From: Alteribacter keqinensis
Lineage (GTDB): Bacteria; Bacillota; Bacilli; Bacillales; Salisediminibacteriaceae
Direction: 5' to 3'
DNA length: 64,000 bases
Assembly (NCBI RefSeq): GCF_003710255.1
Contig: NZ_RHIB01000001.1
Location: forward strand, 1,178,001-1,242,000
The notes under the pieces: model-generated
Told to the model about the DNA's origin: nothing
Database searches by the model: none
What the model saw: only the letters and a program-made list of their open reading frames with translations
Program-made: the position numbers and the translations under genes
Shown here: piece by piece, positions 42,432 to 51,919 of the stretch
Position numbering within the stretch: the first letter of the stretch is position 1
How the letters are laid out: every line of letters starts with the position of its first letter

Positions 42432-44429
42432 TTATCTTTCAAGCAGCTGCTTAAAGTTGGATACTACGTTTTCCACGGTAAATCCGTATTCTTCCATAAT
42501 GCGGTCACCAGGCGCTGAGGCACCGAACCCATCGATGGCAAGAACGGATCCGCCGTCTCCTGTGTAGCGCTCCCAGCCGAGGTTTGCTGCCATTTCGATG
42601 GCAAGACGCGGTTTAACATCCGTTGGGATAACCGATTTTTTGTACTCAGCTGACTGCTGTTCAAAGCGGTCCCAGCTTGGCATGCTTACGACAGAAACGA
42701 ACAGGCCTTCTTTTTCAAGGGCTTTTTGTGCTTCTACAGCAAGGGAAACTTCAGAACCGGTGGCAAGAAGTACACCATCAATGTCGCCGTTTGCTTCAGA
42801 AACAACGTAAGCACCTTTTTTAACGCCTTCATAAGCTTTCTGGTCAGTTCCTTCAAGGGTAGGCAGACCTTGTCTTGTCAGGATGAGTGCAGTAGGAACA
42901 TTTTTGCTTTCCATTGCGAGCTTGTAAGCTGCAGCCGTTTCATTGCCGTCAGCCGGACGGATGACAGAAAGGCCTGGAATCGCACGCATTGCCGGAAGCT
43001 GTTCAATCGGTTCATGGGTCGGGCCGTCTTCTCCTACAGCGATGCTGTCATGTGTAAATACGTATGTTACAGGAACCTGCATCAGAGCACTTAAACGTAC
43101 AGCAGGACGGAGGTAGTCGGAAAACACAAAGAATGTTGCAGCATACGGTTTCACGCCCCCGTGAAGAGCCATACCATTTACCGCTGCAGCCATAGCAAAT
43201 TCACGTACACCAAACCAGATATTGCGGCCGCTGTAGTTTTCGCTTGTGAAGTCCTCTACTCCATTCAGCATCGTTTTGTTGGATGATGCAAGGTCAGCCG
43301 ATCCCCCAAACAGGTAACGGACGTTTTTACCGATTCCATTGATCACTTCACCACCGGATGCACGTGTGGCAAGCTTATCTCCCACCTGGTAAACCGGAAC
43401 GTCTTTGTCCCAACCTTCCGGAAGTTCACCGCTCATAGCATGCTTAAGCTCTTTTGCAAGTTCAGGGTAGGCTTCTTTGTACCCTTCAAAGAGGTCATTC
43501 CACTGCTGTTCTTTTTCAGCTCCGTGTTCAGCAAGGGTTTTGTAATGATCACGGACTTCATCGGGAACGTGGAAGTCTTTTTCAAACGTCCACTTATAGT
43601 AATCTTTTGTAAGTTTGGCTTCGTCTTCACCAAGTGGAGCCCCGTGGGAAGCAGATTTACCACTCTTATTCGGTGAGCCGTAACCGATTGTTGTTTTTAC
43701 TTCTATCATTGTAGGACGCTCGTCTTCTTTAGCCGACTCAATAGCGCGGTTGATTTCATCAAGGTTATTTCCGTCCTCTACACGGATAACCTGCCAGCCG
43801 TAGGCCTTATACCGGTCTTCAACGCTCTCGGTGAATGATTTGTCAAGGTCACCGTCAAGTGAGATATCGTTGGAATCATAAAGAACGATCAAGCGACCGA
43901 GCTTCAGGTGCCCTGCAAGGGATGCAGACTCTGCAGAAACCCCTTCCATTAAGTCACCATCACCGCAGATGGCATATGTATAATGATCAACAACATTATA
44001 GTTGTCACGGTTGTAGGTTGCAGCAAGGTGTCTTTCTGCCATAGCCATTCCTGTTGCCATTGCAAGTCCTTGTCCCAATGGACCAGTCGTCGCGTCTACA
44101 CCCGGAGTATGGCCGTATTCAGGGTGACCTGGTGTTTTCGATCCCCATTGGCGGAATTCTTTTAAGTCTTCCATTGATACATCGTAACCGTGCAGGTGTA
44201 AAAGGCTGTATAGCAGCATGGATCCGTGTCCTGCAGACAATACAAAGCGGTCTCGGTTAAACCATTTAGGGTTTTTGGGGTTATGATTCATGTAATTTGA
44301 AAATAGCGTATACGCCATCGGAGCAGCACCCATTGGCATTCCAGGGTGTCCGGAATTTGCTTTTTCGATACTGTCGATTGCGAGCGTACGAATAGTGCTG
44401 ATGGAAAGGTTTTCCATATTCGTAGACAT
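42432..44429 (-). CDS. tkt: Transketolase
   Basis: 665 residues. Thiamine-diphosphate motif region [21 protein letters not shown] to [14 protein letters not shown]-terminal [12 protein letters not shown], and C-terminal half with [20 protein letters not shown] and IRPADGNE. All expected cofactor and active-site histidines appear. The enzyme moves two-carbon ketol units in the pentose phosphate pathway. Single gene with its own terminator; order beside sirA as in B. subtilis. Confidence 0.97.
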   Translation of the reverse strand: MSTNMENLSISTIRTLAIDSIEKANSGHPGMPMGAAPMAYTLFSNYMNHNPKNPKWFNRDRFVLSAGHGSMLLYSLLHLHGYDVSMEDLKEFRQWGSKTPGHPEYGHTPGVDATTGPLGQGLAMATGMAMAERHLAATYNRDNYNVVDHYTYAICGDGDLMEGVSAESASLAGHLKLGRLIVLYDSNDISLDGDLDKSFTESVEDRYKAYGWQVIRVEDGNNLDEINRAIESAKEDERPTMIEVKTTIGYGSPNKSGKSASHGAPLGEDEAKLTKDYYKWTFEKDFHVPDEVRDHYKTLAEHGAEKEQQWNDLFEGYKEAYPELAKELKHAMSGELPEGWDKDVPVYQVGDKLATRASGGEVINGIGKNVRYLFGGSADLASSNKTMLNGVEDFTSENYSGRNIWFGVREFAMAAAVNGMALHGGVKPYAATFFVFSDYLRPAVRLSALMQVPVTYVFTHDSIAVGEDGPTHEPIEQLPAMRAIPGLSVIRPADGNETAAAYKLAMESKNVPTALILTRQGLPTLEGTDQKAYEGVKKGAYVVSEANGDIDGVLLATGSEVSLAVEAQKALEKEGLFVSVVSMPSWDRFEQQSAEYKKSVIPTDVKPRLAIEMAANLGWERYTGDGGSVLAIDGFGASAPGDRIMEEYGFTVENVVSNFKQLLER

Positions 44430-44576
44430 GCACGATCATCCTCTCTTATCAATTCTTGTCGACTTCATTTCTCATGATATACCTTCCAACGGGAATAAAC
44501 AACCATTTAATGAACAGGAAAGGGGATTTAAACCCTCTGTTAGTGTCTTTTGAATAAGCCATTTTTATACAGACAA

Positions 44577-44622
44577 AAGAGGCCGGCCCATAAGGGTTTA
44601 CCTTATGGTACCGGCCTCTTAA
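44577..44622 (-). terminator. Terminator after floT
   Basis: AAGAGGCCGG / CCGGCCTCTT with an inner CATAAGG/CCTTATG pairing. Confidence 0.88.
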
Positions 44623-44632
44623 AAATGAATGG

Positions 44633-46102
44633 TTACTGGTTTTTTTCAGTAGCTTTTGTTTCAGTAGTGTCCTTTGTTGATGCCACTTCACCTGCCAGGT
44701 TATCAATGCTGTCTTTCACGTTTCCTTTACCGGCATAGCTTTCAAGGAGTTCTTTAATGTCCAGTCCTGAGGAAGCTTTCAGGGATTCCTGCAGTCCTGC
44801 CATTAAATTAGTCGCGTAACCTGTAACTTTGTTCGCGCCGCCGTTTGACCCGCTTCCACCTGTATCAACGACCGTGATCTTATCGATATTACCAAGTGGC
44901 TGCGCAGCCTGTTTCGCGTATTCCGGAAGCATTTCTGTAATCATGTTCAGCATCGCAGCCTGACCGTACTTGCTGTAGGCTTCGGCAATCTTTTCTTTCG
45001 CCTCTGCTTCAGCTAGACCTTTGGATAGAATAACGTCGGCTTCAGCCTTACCTCGCTCACGCTCTGCTTCAGCAGCACGAAGTTCACGGGCTTTTTGCGC
45101 TTCTGCTTCCTGCTCTACAGCATAACGCTCGGCATCGGCTTTCTTCTTCACTTCTGCATCATACTGCTTTTCACGTCTCAGGATCTCTTTTTCTTCAAGC
45201 TCAATCTGCTTTTGTCTTTCAATAATGTTTACCTGCATACGTTCTTCTGTTACTTTCTGCTGGGCACGGGCTTCCTGCAGGGAGTATGCCTGGTCAGCCT
45301 GGGCTTTTGCTTCTTCCTGCTGCCTGCGGTACTCGGCAACTTTCAATTCTTTTTCCTTCTGGGAGTTTGCAATTTCAGCATCACGTGTATACTCCGCTGC
45401 TTTTGCTTCCTGTTCCGCACGGGCGTTTTCGATTCTTGCTTCTTTTTCACGTTCCGCACGTGCAATGGCAGCATCACGCTTTACAGCTGCAATCTGCGGC
45501 TGTCCGAGAGCATCCAGGTAGCCGTTTTTATCACTGACTTCATTTGTTGTAAAGGAAAGGATTCGCAGTCCCATTTTACTGAGGTCTGTGGCAGCCACCT
45601 TTTGAACTTCCTTGGCAAACACTTCACGGTCAGAGTTAATTTCCTCTACAGTCATTGAACTGAGAATCGCTCGTAAGTGTCCTTCAAGAACCTGGCGTGC
45701 TTCAGTTTTCAAATCATCATATTTTCCGATATACTGCTCAGCTGCAGTGGAGATTTCCTGAACGCTGGAGCCAATTTTAATAATCGCATTTCCGTTTACG
45801 GAAACAGGAACACCCTGCTTGGAGTAAACATTGTTTGCTCCAACTTCAAGCTTGTGGTTTTCAAGACTGATCCGTCTTGCCTGCTGAAGAACAGGGATGA
45901 TAAATGCACCGCCACCGTGAATAATTTTCACTTTCTTTCCTTCGTCATCGGATACAACGCTTTTGCCTCCACCGAGCACGCTGCCGGTAACAATTAAGGC
46001 TTCGTTCTTCCCCACAGTCGTATATTTGGTTACAAATAGTAAAACGAGTACCAGAATAATAGCAAAGACGACACCGCCTACAATTAAACTAAGATCATTC
46101 AT
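44633..46102 (-). CDS. floT: Flotillin FloT (YuaG)
   Basis: 489 residues. N-terminal membrane-inserting helix (about 7-27), an SPFH/PHB domain (about 30-200) and a long Ala/Glu/Lys/Arg heptad coiled coil (about 210-370), then a C-terminal region with a Gly-rich patch (TGGSGSNGGANK). FloT scaffolds functional membrane microdomains in B. subtilis and forms an operon with the NfeD protein YuaF. Here its start overlaps the nfeD stop by 8 nt. Confidence 0.94.
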   Translation of the reverse strand: MNDLSLIVGGVVFAIILVLVLLFVTKYTTVGKNEALIVTGSVLGGGKSVVSDDEGKKVKIIHGGGAFIIPVLQQARRISLENHKLEVGANNVYSKQGVPVSVNGNAIIKIGSSVQEISTAAEQYIGKYDDLKTEARQVLEGHLRAILSSMTVEEINSDREVFAKEVQKVAATDLSKMGLRILSFTTNEVSDKNGYLDALGQPQIAAVKRDAAIARAEREKEARIENARAEQEAKAAEYTRDAEIANSQKEKELKVAEYRRQQEEAKAQADQAYSLQEARAQQKVTEERMQVNIIERQKQIELEEKEILRREKQYDAEVKKKADAERYAVEQEAEAQKARELRAAEAERERGKAEADVILSKGLAEAEAKEKIAEAYSKYGQAAMLNMITEMLPEYAKQAAQPLGNIDKITVVDTGGSGSNGGANKVTGYATNLMAGLQESLKASSGLDIKELLESYAGKGNVKDSIDNLAGEVASTKDTTETKATEKNQ

Positions 46103-46658
46103 GTGTTTTTTCCTCCATCATCAGCTTTTTTTCTTCTACACTTACAATCAACACCTGGTTTTCCTTATCAATATCAACAATTTGAACTTCTTCCCCGCTG
46201 GCTACCGGCAGACCGCTCACAGATCTTGCAGGATACCCCTTAATGGAAAATGTTGTTTTTACAATGACTTCACCATAGTCATTTTCTTTCCCAATGGATG
46301 TTGTAACAGTCCCGTAGTCTCCGATCAAATCCGACATGTGATAGCCTACGCTGGATTCCGCTTTTGATAAAGGAGCCAGAACAAGCATATGTAGCAGTGT
46401 GACCAGAACAAGTGCAATCACTACGGAAATGAAAAGACCTGTGAGGCTTGAAAGCTGTGTACCGTTCTCAAAAACAAAACCCGCCCCGCAAAGGACTGCA
46501 ACAAAACTGAGAACTACAGTCGGGTTAATAAATGCACCGGGCACCGACTCAAATAATGCATCCAGAAGATCTCCGAACAAAGCATTAATAAGTGTTAATG
46601 AGCCAGCTATGATCAGTCCCGTCAGGTAAATGACAGAAAGCTCAACACCGAAAATCAT
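46095..46658 (-). CDS. NfeD-family membrane protein (YuaF-like), flotillin partner
   Basis: 187 residues. About four membrane helices in residues 5-115, then an OB-fold NfeD C-terminal domain (LIGDYGTVTTSIGKENDYGE, GLPVASGEEVQIVDID). The pair with FloT is conserved; B. subtilis YuaF affects flotillin focus size. In B. subtilis the operon is sigma-W-dependent, but I did not find a convincing TGAAAC-N16-CGTA site here. The operon lies at tkt rather than at its B. subtilis place. Confidence 0.88.
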   Translation of the reverse strand: MIFGVELSVIYLTGLIIAGSLTLINALFGDLLDALFESVPGAFINPTVVLSFVAVLCGAGFVFENGTQLSSLTGLFISVVIALVLVTLLHMLVLAPLSKAESSVGYHMSDLIGDYGTVTTSIGKENDYGEVIVKTTFSIKGYPARSVSGLPVASGEEVQIVDIDKENQVLIVSVEEKKLMMEEKTHE

Positions 46659-46912
46659 GACTCTTTTCCGTAAGATTGCACCACGGATCTCCCTCCCTTC
46701 TTTCGTACATTATTTTTCCTGATCAGATAAGGAAACACACAGCCAAACAGTCATCTCCAATTCTAGCAAATCATTACTATAATTGTCTAAAAGAGGATGG
46801 TTTATTGTGTCATTATTGTTTACGGTTGTGAAGAAATAAAGTTTCATGCATTCGGTACTTCATTCATTAAAGATTTAAATGAGTATACCCTTACGTCAGT
46901 TCATAAAGCTCC

Positions 46913-47028
46913 GCTGAACGCCATCCACTCGCTTTCCACGGCGGTGCCGGCGAGCCTCCCCGGGCACTGCCCTGCGGGGGTCTCTCCTGGCCCCCATTGC
47001 CGCTGGAGTCTCGTTCCTGGCGTTCAGC
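46913..47028. repeat. GC-rich element with 11-bp terminal inverted repeats
   Basis: GCTGAACGCCA (46913-46923) and TGGCGTTCAGC (47018-47028) are perfect complements. The interior (CCACTCGCTTTCCACGGCGG, GAGCCTCCCCGGGCACTGCC) has the CGCTTTCC...GCGG core found in other intergenic repeats in this window. Confidence 0.65.
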
Positions 47029-47115
47029 TGCGCTTGACAAAAAAGGAACCAGCTCTTCTCATTTAAAAAAAGATTCACTGACTAAGAGGTAAACTCATCA
47101 AAAATTAAATGGCAC

Positions 47116-47140
47116 AAAAAAAGCCCCCTTTTAAAGGGGG
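47116..47140 (-). terminator. Terminator after ynzC
   Basis: CCCCCTTT / AAAGGGGG hairpin, followed on the minus strand by GCTTTTTTT. It lies 130 bp after the ynzC stop, the first strong stop signal. Confidence 0.75.
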
Positions 47141-47271
47141 ACTGGCTGTTGAAAAAGATTTTATCTTAGTGATGGTGGCTGTTGATGCCGCCTGTATGTC
47201 CTTCGCTTTCCGCGGTGGGGTCTCCTCAAGATAAAAGAAGCCACTGAAAAAGCCTGTGAAATACAGGCCTG

Positions 47272-47514
47272 TTAATGAAGAAGATCGGAATTGCTGTTTT
47301 CCTTGCTTTCTTTCAGTTTCTTCGGTGTTACGTCATTACCTTTGTCGTCGACGACTTTTACCGAATGGAGCTGATTTTTAAAAGACTGACGCATGCTCTT
47401 AAGGTACTCCTGTCTTAAAGCCTGCTGCTCTTTTGACTCACTTGCACTCAGTCCTTCTCCTTTTGATTTTCTTGCCAGTTCATTGATCCGGGCAATTTTA
47501 TCTTTACTTAACAC
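47272..47514 (-). CDS. ynzC: DUF896 protein YnzC
   Basis: 80 residues from GTG. The motif KIARINELARKSKGEGLSAS, then EQQALRQEYLKSMRQSFKNQ and GNDVTPKKL, matches YnzC of B. subtilis (77 aa, starting MISNAKIARINELA). The GTG at 47514 aligns with that start and has GGAGG 10 nt upstream. A small helical-hairpin protein of unknown role that travels with yneA-yneB in the SOS operon. Confidence 0.88.
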   Translation of the reverse strand: MLSKDKIARINELARKSKGEGLSASESKEQQALRQEYLKSMRQSFKNQLHSVKVVDDKGNDVTPKKLKESKENSNSDLLH

Positions 47515-47582
47515 GTAAATCAATCCTCCACCAAACTTATTGTACGTTTATGCTACACGAGTTAATGGAGGCTTTCAAGTTT

Positions 47583-48546
<964 letters not shown>

Positions 48547-48565
48547 GATTAAACACCTCTTTACA

Positions 48566-48577
48566 GAATGTATGTTC
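48566..48577. promoter_or_regulatory. LexA (DinR) box 1
   Basis: GAATGTATGTTC, one mismatch from GAAC-N4-GTTC. It lies just downstream of the yneA -10. Confidence 0.75.
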
Positions 48578-48583
48578 GTATTC

Positions 48584-48612
48584 AGTATAATAGGAACACC
48601 CGTTCGAGTCAA
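48584..48612 (-). promoter_or_regulatory. yneA promoter with LexA box 2 in its spacer
   Basis: Minus strand TTGACT (48607-48612), 17-bp spacer, TATACT (48584-48589). LexA box 2, GAACACCCGTTC on the plus strand (48594-48605), has two perfect half-sites and fills the spacer. Confidence 0.85.
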
Positions 48613-48623
48613 CACAAAAAACA

Positions 48624-48662
48624 GAACGAATGTTTGCACCCATATGCGCCTCATGGTATAAT
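48624..48662 (+). promoter_or_regulatory. lexA promoter with LexA box 3
   Basis: TTGCAC (48634-48639), 17-bp spacer, TATAAT (48657-48662). LexA box 3, GAACGAATGTTT (48624-48635), overlaps the -35, so lexA represses itself. Confidence 0.85.
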
Positions 48663-48730
48663 GTTCCTAACATCAGAGGTTTCTTAAATTTGCACGGATT
48701 CCTACATAATGAATAAAAAGAGGTGCTACT

Positions 48731-49360
48731 ATGACAAAGCTATCCCGTCGCCAGCAGGACATTCTGGAATATATTAAAACTGAAGTAAAACAAAAAGGTT
48801 ATCCACCTTCCGTAAGGGAGATCGGTGAAGCTGTCGGGCTTGCTTCAAGTTCGACCGTTCACGGCCATTTGTCACGTCTGGAGAAAAAAGGCCTGATCAG
48901 AAGAGATCCGACCAAACCACGCGCCATTGAAGTCATTGAGCTGGAAGAACAAAATGAAAGTTTACAAATTTCCGAGAGTCCGTCTGTGTACGTTCCCTTC
49001 ATTGGTAAGGTTACCGCCGGCCAGCCCATTACAGCTATTGAAAATATTGAAGAGTACCTTCCGCTTCCTTCCCGTATGGTACAGGATGAAAAGTCATTTA
49101 TTCTGGAAATCCAGGGTGATTCCATGATTGAAGCAGGAATTTTCGACGGGGATATGGTGGTTGTTCGTCAGCAGCAAAGCGCCAATAACGGAGATATTGT
49201 AGTAGCAATGACCGAAGAGGATGAGGCTACGGTTAAACGATTCTTCAAAGAAAAAGATCACATCCGCCTTCAGCCTGAAAACGCGTCTCTTGACCCGATC
49301 CTGTTAAAACATGTTTCTATTTTAGGTAAAGTCGTCGGTGTATTCCGCACCGTGCATTAA
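48731..49360 (+). CDS. lexA: SOS repressor LexA
   Basis: 209 residues. Winged-helix DNA-binding domain (about 1-70: [20 protein letters not shown]). Self-cleavage site Ala-Gly in GKVTAGQPI. Catalytic Ser in [11 protein letters not shown] and Lys in ATVKRFF. LexA is cleaved when RecA* forms on single-stranded DNA, inducing SOS genes. AAAGAGGTG precedes the ATG. A terminator follows at 49376-49409 (AAAACCCT/AGGGTTTTC). Confidence 0.97.
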   Translation: MTKLSRRQQDILEYIKTEVKQKGYPPSVREIGEAVGLASSSTVHGHLSRLEKKGLIRRDPTKPRAIEVIELEEQNESLQISESPSVYVPFIGKVTAGQPITAIENIEEYLPLPSRMVQDEKSFILEIQGDSMIEAGIFDGDMVVVRQQQSANNGDIVVAMTEEDEATVKRFFKEKDHIRLQPENASLDPILLKHVSILGKVVGVFRTVH

Positions 49361-49375
49361 GCATATTGATGGAGA

Positions 49376-49409
49376 AAACCCTTAAGCCGGGAAAGCTTCA
49401 GGGTTTTCT
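49376..49409. terminator. Bidirectional terminator after lexA
   Basis: AAAACCCT(TAA) / AGGGTTTTC hairpin with inner AAGC/GCTT pairing. It lies between convergent genes. Confidence 0.8.
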
Positions 49410-49418
49410 TTATGTCAG

Positions 49419-49601
49419 TTATTCTTTTGAGTATTTTTTCATTCTCTTATCCTGCTTCTGGTCCGCTACAATAAAACAGGCGTGAATGGCTCCCGGCAGC
49501 CAGAAAAAGAGCGTTAAAACCAAATTCAGCAATGCCTGAAACGGTCTTCCTACCAATAGTACAGCTACCGGAGGCAGTAAAATAGCCAGTAAGTACATCA
49601 T
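49419..49601 (-). CDS. Pmp3/YqaE-family small membrane protein
   Basis: 60 residues with two hydrophobic helices. The Pmp3 signature is ILLPPVAVLLVGRPFQALLN, then LFFWLPGAIHACFIV. The family is small stress-responsive membrane proteins that affect membrane potential or salt tolerance in yeast and plants; the bacterial role is not well defined. AAAGGAG is upstream. Confidence 0.85.
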   Translation of the reverse strand: MMYLLAILLPPVAVLLVGRPFQALLNLVLTLFFWLPGAIHACFIVADQKQDKRMKKYSKE

Positions 49602-49674
49602 ATTACATGACTCCTTTCAAATTGGGCCTACAATAGTATAACCCTAAGAAAAGAAGACAAAACCTGTTTATGTA

Positions 49675-49923
49675 TTAGTTCTTCTTATAACTCACATCAC
49701 CGGAGTCGTCTACAAATCCCCAGCCGCCGATAATTTTCTCATTCACTTCAATGACATAGCCCACTTGTTCTTTCGCAAGTCTGAAAGCTTCATCCCGGTC
49801 CTCAAGGGGCGTACCGTACCCCTGGCGGTATTCCGGAATCATATTTGATCCGCTTTCTCCTCTCATAACAAGCTCTTTATCTGCGTTCTGCGCTGACTTT
49901 ACTTTAAAATATGTTTTATTCAT
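49675..49923 (-). CDS. Small hypothetical protein
   Basis: 82 residues, soluble: NKTYFKVKSAQNADKELVMR at the start, then YRQGYGTPLEDRDEAFRLAK and GGWGFVDDSGDVSYKK. It looks like one small alpha/beta domain. AGAAGGAG is upstream. Not assigned to a named family. It was the nearest gene downstream of glnA before the insertion at 50.4 kb. Confidence 0.6.
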   Translation of the reverse strand: MNKTYFKVKSAQNADKELVMRGESGSNMIPEYRQGYGTPLEDRDEAFRLAKEQVGYVIEVNEKIIGGWGFVDDSGDVSYKKN

Positions 49924-50381
49924 TGAATGTCTCCTTCTTCCCAGATGATTTTCCTGTCCACTTAATGATTCGTTGCCTGGAGCTGTTGTCTGACTGTATA
50001 AGAGGATTCTTCTTCAAATCAGGGTATTGAATTAAATAAAGCCCAACTCACTCTTCTAAAAATAAATTGCCTCTACATACATAAAAAAATTTCTTTATAG
50101 AAATTGAATTATTAAATCTATAATCATTATTGATGTGAAAAGGAGAATAAGAATTAATGAAGACAAAAAAGAAATCAAGCAATATAATTTTGACTAAAAG
50201 TCTACCATGACCGTCCATAACTTTGAAATGAGATACAGCTTGAAAAATATTTTCCTCAGCTATATAGGATCTCAGAAAATAGAAAAATCAAGGAAATCTC
50301 AAATTTCTTATCAGTTGACTGCACAGTATGCACGACCAAAAATAAAACCCCAGAACCGTTGAGGCTCTGGGGTTTCACATT
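49924..50381. other. AT-rich gap; original glnA terminator at right
   Basis: No gene is supported. Very AT-rich around 50060-50170. The right end holds the hairpin AAACCCCAGA / TCTGGGGTTT (50345-50375) with TTTTATTTTT on the minus strand, which was the terminator of glnA before the insertion. Confidence 0.65.
50345..50375 (-). terminator. Ancestral glnA terminator, now separated from glnA
   Basis: A 10-bp perfect stem, T-rich tail on the minus strand, directly after the orphan glnA stop codon at 50382. Confidence 0.85.
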
Positions 50382-50441
50382 TTAGTACAAGCTCATGTAC
50401 TGCTCGCGCTCCCATGGGTGCACTTGCGTACGGAACATATC
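50382..50441 (-). pseudogene. Orphan 3' end of glnA (last 19 codons)
   Basis: Reads Asp, then [18 protein letters not shown] and stop on the minus strand, identical in protein to the C-terminus of the complete glnA 5.3 kb to the right. The last nine codons differ at synonymous positions (for example TAC ATG AGC TTG TAC TAA here, TAT ATG TCG CTT TAT TAA there). This is the displaced original chromosomal end of the gene, still followed by its terminator. Confidence 0.9.
50404..50441. repeat. Left attachment repeat (38 bp, direct)
   Basis: Exact copy of 55677-55714, starting TCGCGCTCCCATGGGTGCAC. It consists of glnA coding sequence for [13 protein letters not shown]. It marks the left boundary of the inserted element. 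Confidence 0.88.
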
Positions 50442-51425
50442 TTTCAGAGTCAAAACTTATCAAAGCTTATCAAGAACGTTGATTTAATCGGATTTTATTT
50501 TTATGACATTTCAAGAAAGATCATATCATTTCATATTTATTTGGTCGTTTTTTGGTCGTTCCTTTGGTCGTTTTTTCATTCTTCACATATAGTAAAAACA
50601 ACACAAACACTAGGGATAGTAATAAAGTGAGCAATAAAGACAAATCCTTGATTGATAAACAAATTCAGTTAATCCGTTTTCAAATTTAGTGAAATAAGAA
50701 TTTCACGCAAAGTTAATCCATTCTTCTTTCTTAGGCGATGTGTAGGTTAAACCTGTTACTATTTATGATCACCTGCTTACAACTGATGAATTTTTTCTGA
50801 AAGGTTTTCAGACCCAAAACAAAACAAATCCCAGGCCAAAAAGAAGGACGAGTGAAATTATTATTGTATAGTATTACTGGCGCATCGGTTGCTTCATTCG
50901 TATAAAAGTTGAGAATTGCTAAAGCAAAACTTCATTTTTTTCATGATCCCTGACTCCTTCTCCTTAACCTCTCCCCGGATGATTTCCCTTAAAAAAGCAG
51001 AATAAGCTTGGGACACATTCCCTTTGTTCCAGACTTAATATGTTTTAACCGGAGTGGGGGAGTGTTCTATATAATTGACTCAACAATCATAATTGAAGGC
51101 ACCTTCCATAAGACGTAAATGTTTCCAAAGACCTCAGGGTAATTTAATATAGTTAAAAGAACAGACTCCCGGTTTTTAGGATCGGTGAATAGATTTGAAT
51201 GTTGACATATTGTATTTCCAGAGGTAAATTTATCTTAATTGAATAATCGAGAGATATTTATTTCAAACTTCATTAAAGGATGCTTTAGCATACTGTTCAT
51301 GTTACTGATGGGCTGTATGAAAAAGACAGCCTTGAACATCATGAAGACTGGGATAATGTGAATCGGTATATTCTCTCCGGATTTTCGGGCAGGGGGTATA
51401 CTGATTTTTTTTAAGGAGGTCAGTT
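50442..51425. other. Mostly non-coding left arm of the element
   Basis: 984 bp, AT-rich, with no complete gene. It includes three direct TTTGGTCGTT motifs (50540-50572). At 51289-51414 there is an open 41-codon stretch ending at the DUF2294 ribosome site that reads VHVTDGLYEKDSLEHHEDW and GFSGRGYTDF. This looks like the tail of a lost gene, though I cannot name it. The remainder shows nothing clear. Confidence 0.6.
50540..50572. repeat. Left cluster of TTTGGTCGTT motifs (three direct copies)
   Basis: Copies at 50540-50549, 50551-50560 and 50563-50572, about 100 bp inside the left attachment repeat. The first two with their spacer form 21 bp identical to 55554-55574 near the right end. Confidence 0.8.
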
Positions 51426-51794
51426 ATGAAAAGGACAAAAGGAACGATTGAGTCTGAAATAAGTAAAGCATTAACCCAGTGGGAAAAAGATTACCTTGGG
51501 CGCGGATCAGTCTCTGTGAAAACCGATATTTTAAGGGATATGATTATTGTTACTCTTCAGGGAGTCTTAACACCGGCTGAGTTTTCCCTTTGTGAAACAA
51601 CTGAAGGTATGCTCTCAGTAAAAAGATTCCGGTTTGATTTAGTAGAGTCGGGCCAGAAGGAATTAATGAATATCATTCTGAATATAACGGAACAGGAAGT
51701 TAAAAGTTTTCATACAGATATCAGCACGCGCACAGGCGAGAGGGTCATGGTGTTCAGGCTTTACAATATTTACGAGAAAAAACTAACACAATAA
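51426..51794 (+). CDS. DUF2294-family protein
   Basis: 122 residues from KRTKGTIESEISKALTQWEK, with TTAAGGAGGTC upstream. Family pattern: GxxExxISxAxxxxEKxYxGRG (here EKDYLGRGSVSVKTD), then DMIIVTLQGVLTPAEFSL. A small cytoplasmic protein of unknown function. It is directly upstream of sbtA, suggesting a role linked to bicarbonate transport or its control; that link is inference. A strong hairpin separates the two genes. Confidence 0.78.
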   Translation: MKRTKGTIESEISKALTQWEKDYLGRGSVSVKTDILRDMIIVTLQGVLTPAEFSLCETTEGMLSVKRFRFDLVESGQKELMNIILNITEQEVKSFHTDISTRTGERVMVFRLYNIYEKKLTQ

Positions 51795-51831
51795 TGGGAG
51801 TTCTTCAAAAAACCTGATGGTTAGTTGAAGG

Positions 51832-51897
51832 AAAACCGGCAACTTTCAGAATTAGCGGTCCGATCCGTTTAAAATTCTGGAATTGCCGGTTTTTTTA
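51832..51897 (+). terminator. Terminator or attenuator between DUF2294 gene and sbtA
   Basis: Outer stem AAAACCGGCAA / TTGCCGGTTTT, inner stem CAGAATT / AATTCTG, then a T8 run ending 23 bp before the sbtA ATG. The position in front of the ribosome site allows attenuation of sbtA. Confidence 0.8.
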
Positions 51898-51919
51898 TTG
51901 AAAAACGAGGAGGTACGAT

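Larger units (their letters stand above)
46659..47271. other. Gene-free 613-bp gap with two GC-rich repeats and a terminator
   Basis: Promoter side of nfeD at the left. A 116-bp element with perfect 11-bp terminal inverted repeats lies at 46913-47028. A ynzC-side terminator is at 47116-47140. A second short GC-rich fragment at 47178-47225 contains CTTCGCTTTCCGCGGTGGGG. No coding region is supported. Confidence 0.6.

Noticed and set aside
44449-44706. 85-codon minus-strand frame after floT
   Set aside because: It overlaps the floT end and its terminator and has no family features.
46659-46760. Sigma-W promoter for the nfeD-floT operon
   Set aside because: No TGAAAC-N16-CGTA arrangement could be found on the minus strand upstream of 46658.
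46797-47066. 89-codon plus-strand frame
   Set aside because: It runs through the GC-rich inverted-end repeat and has no ribosome site. It is a by-product of the repeat.
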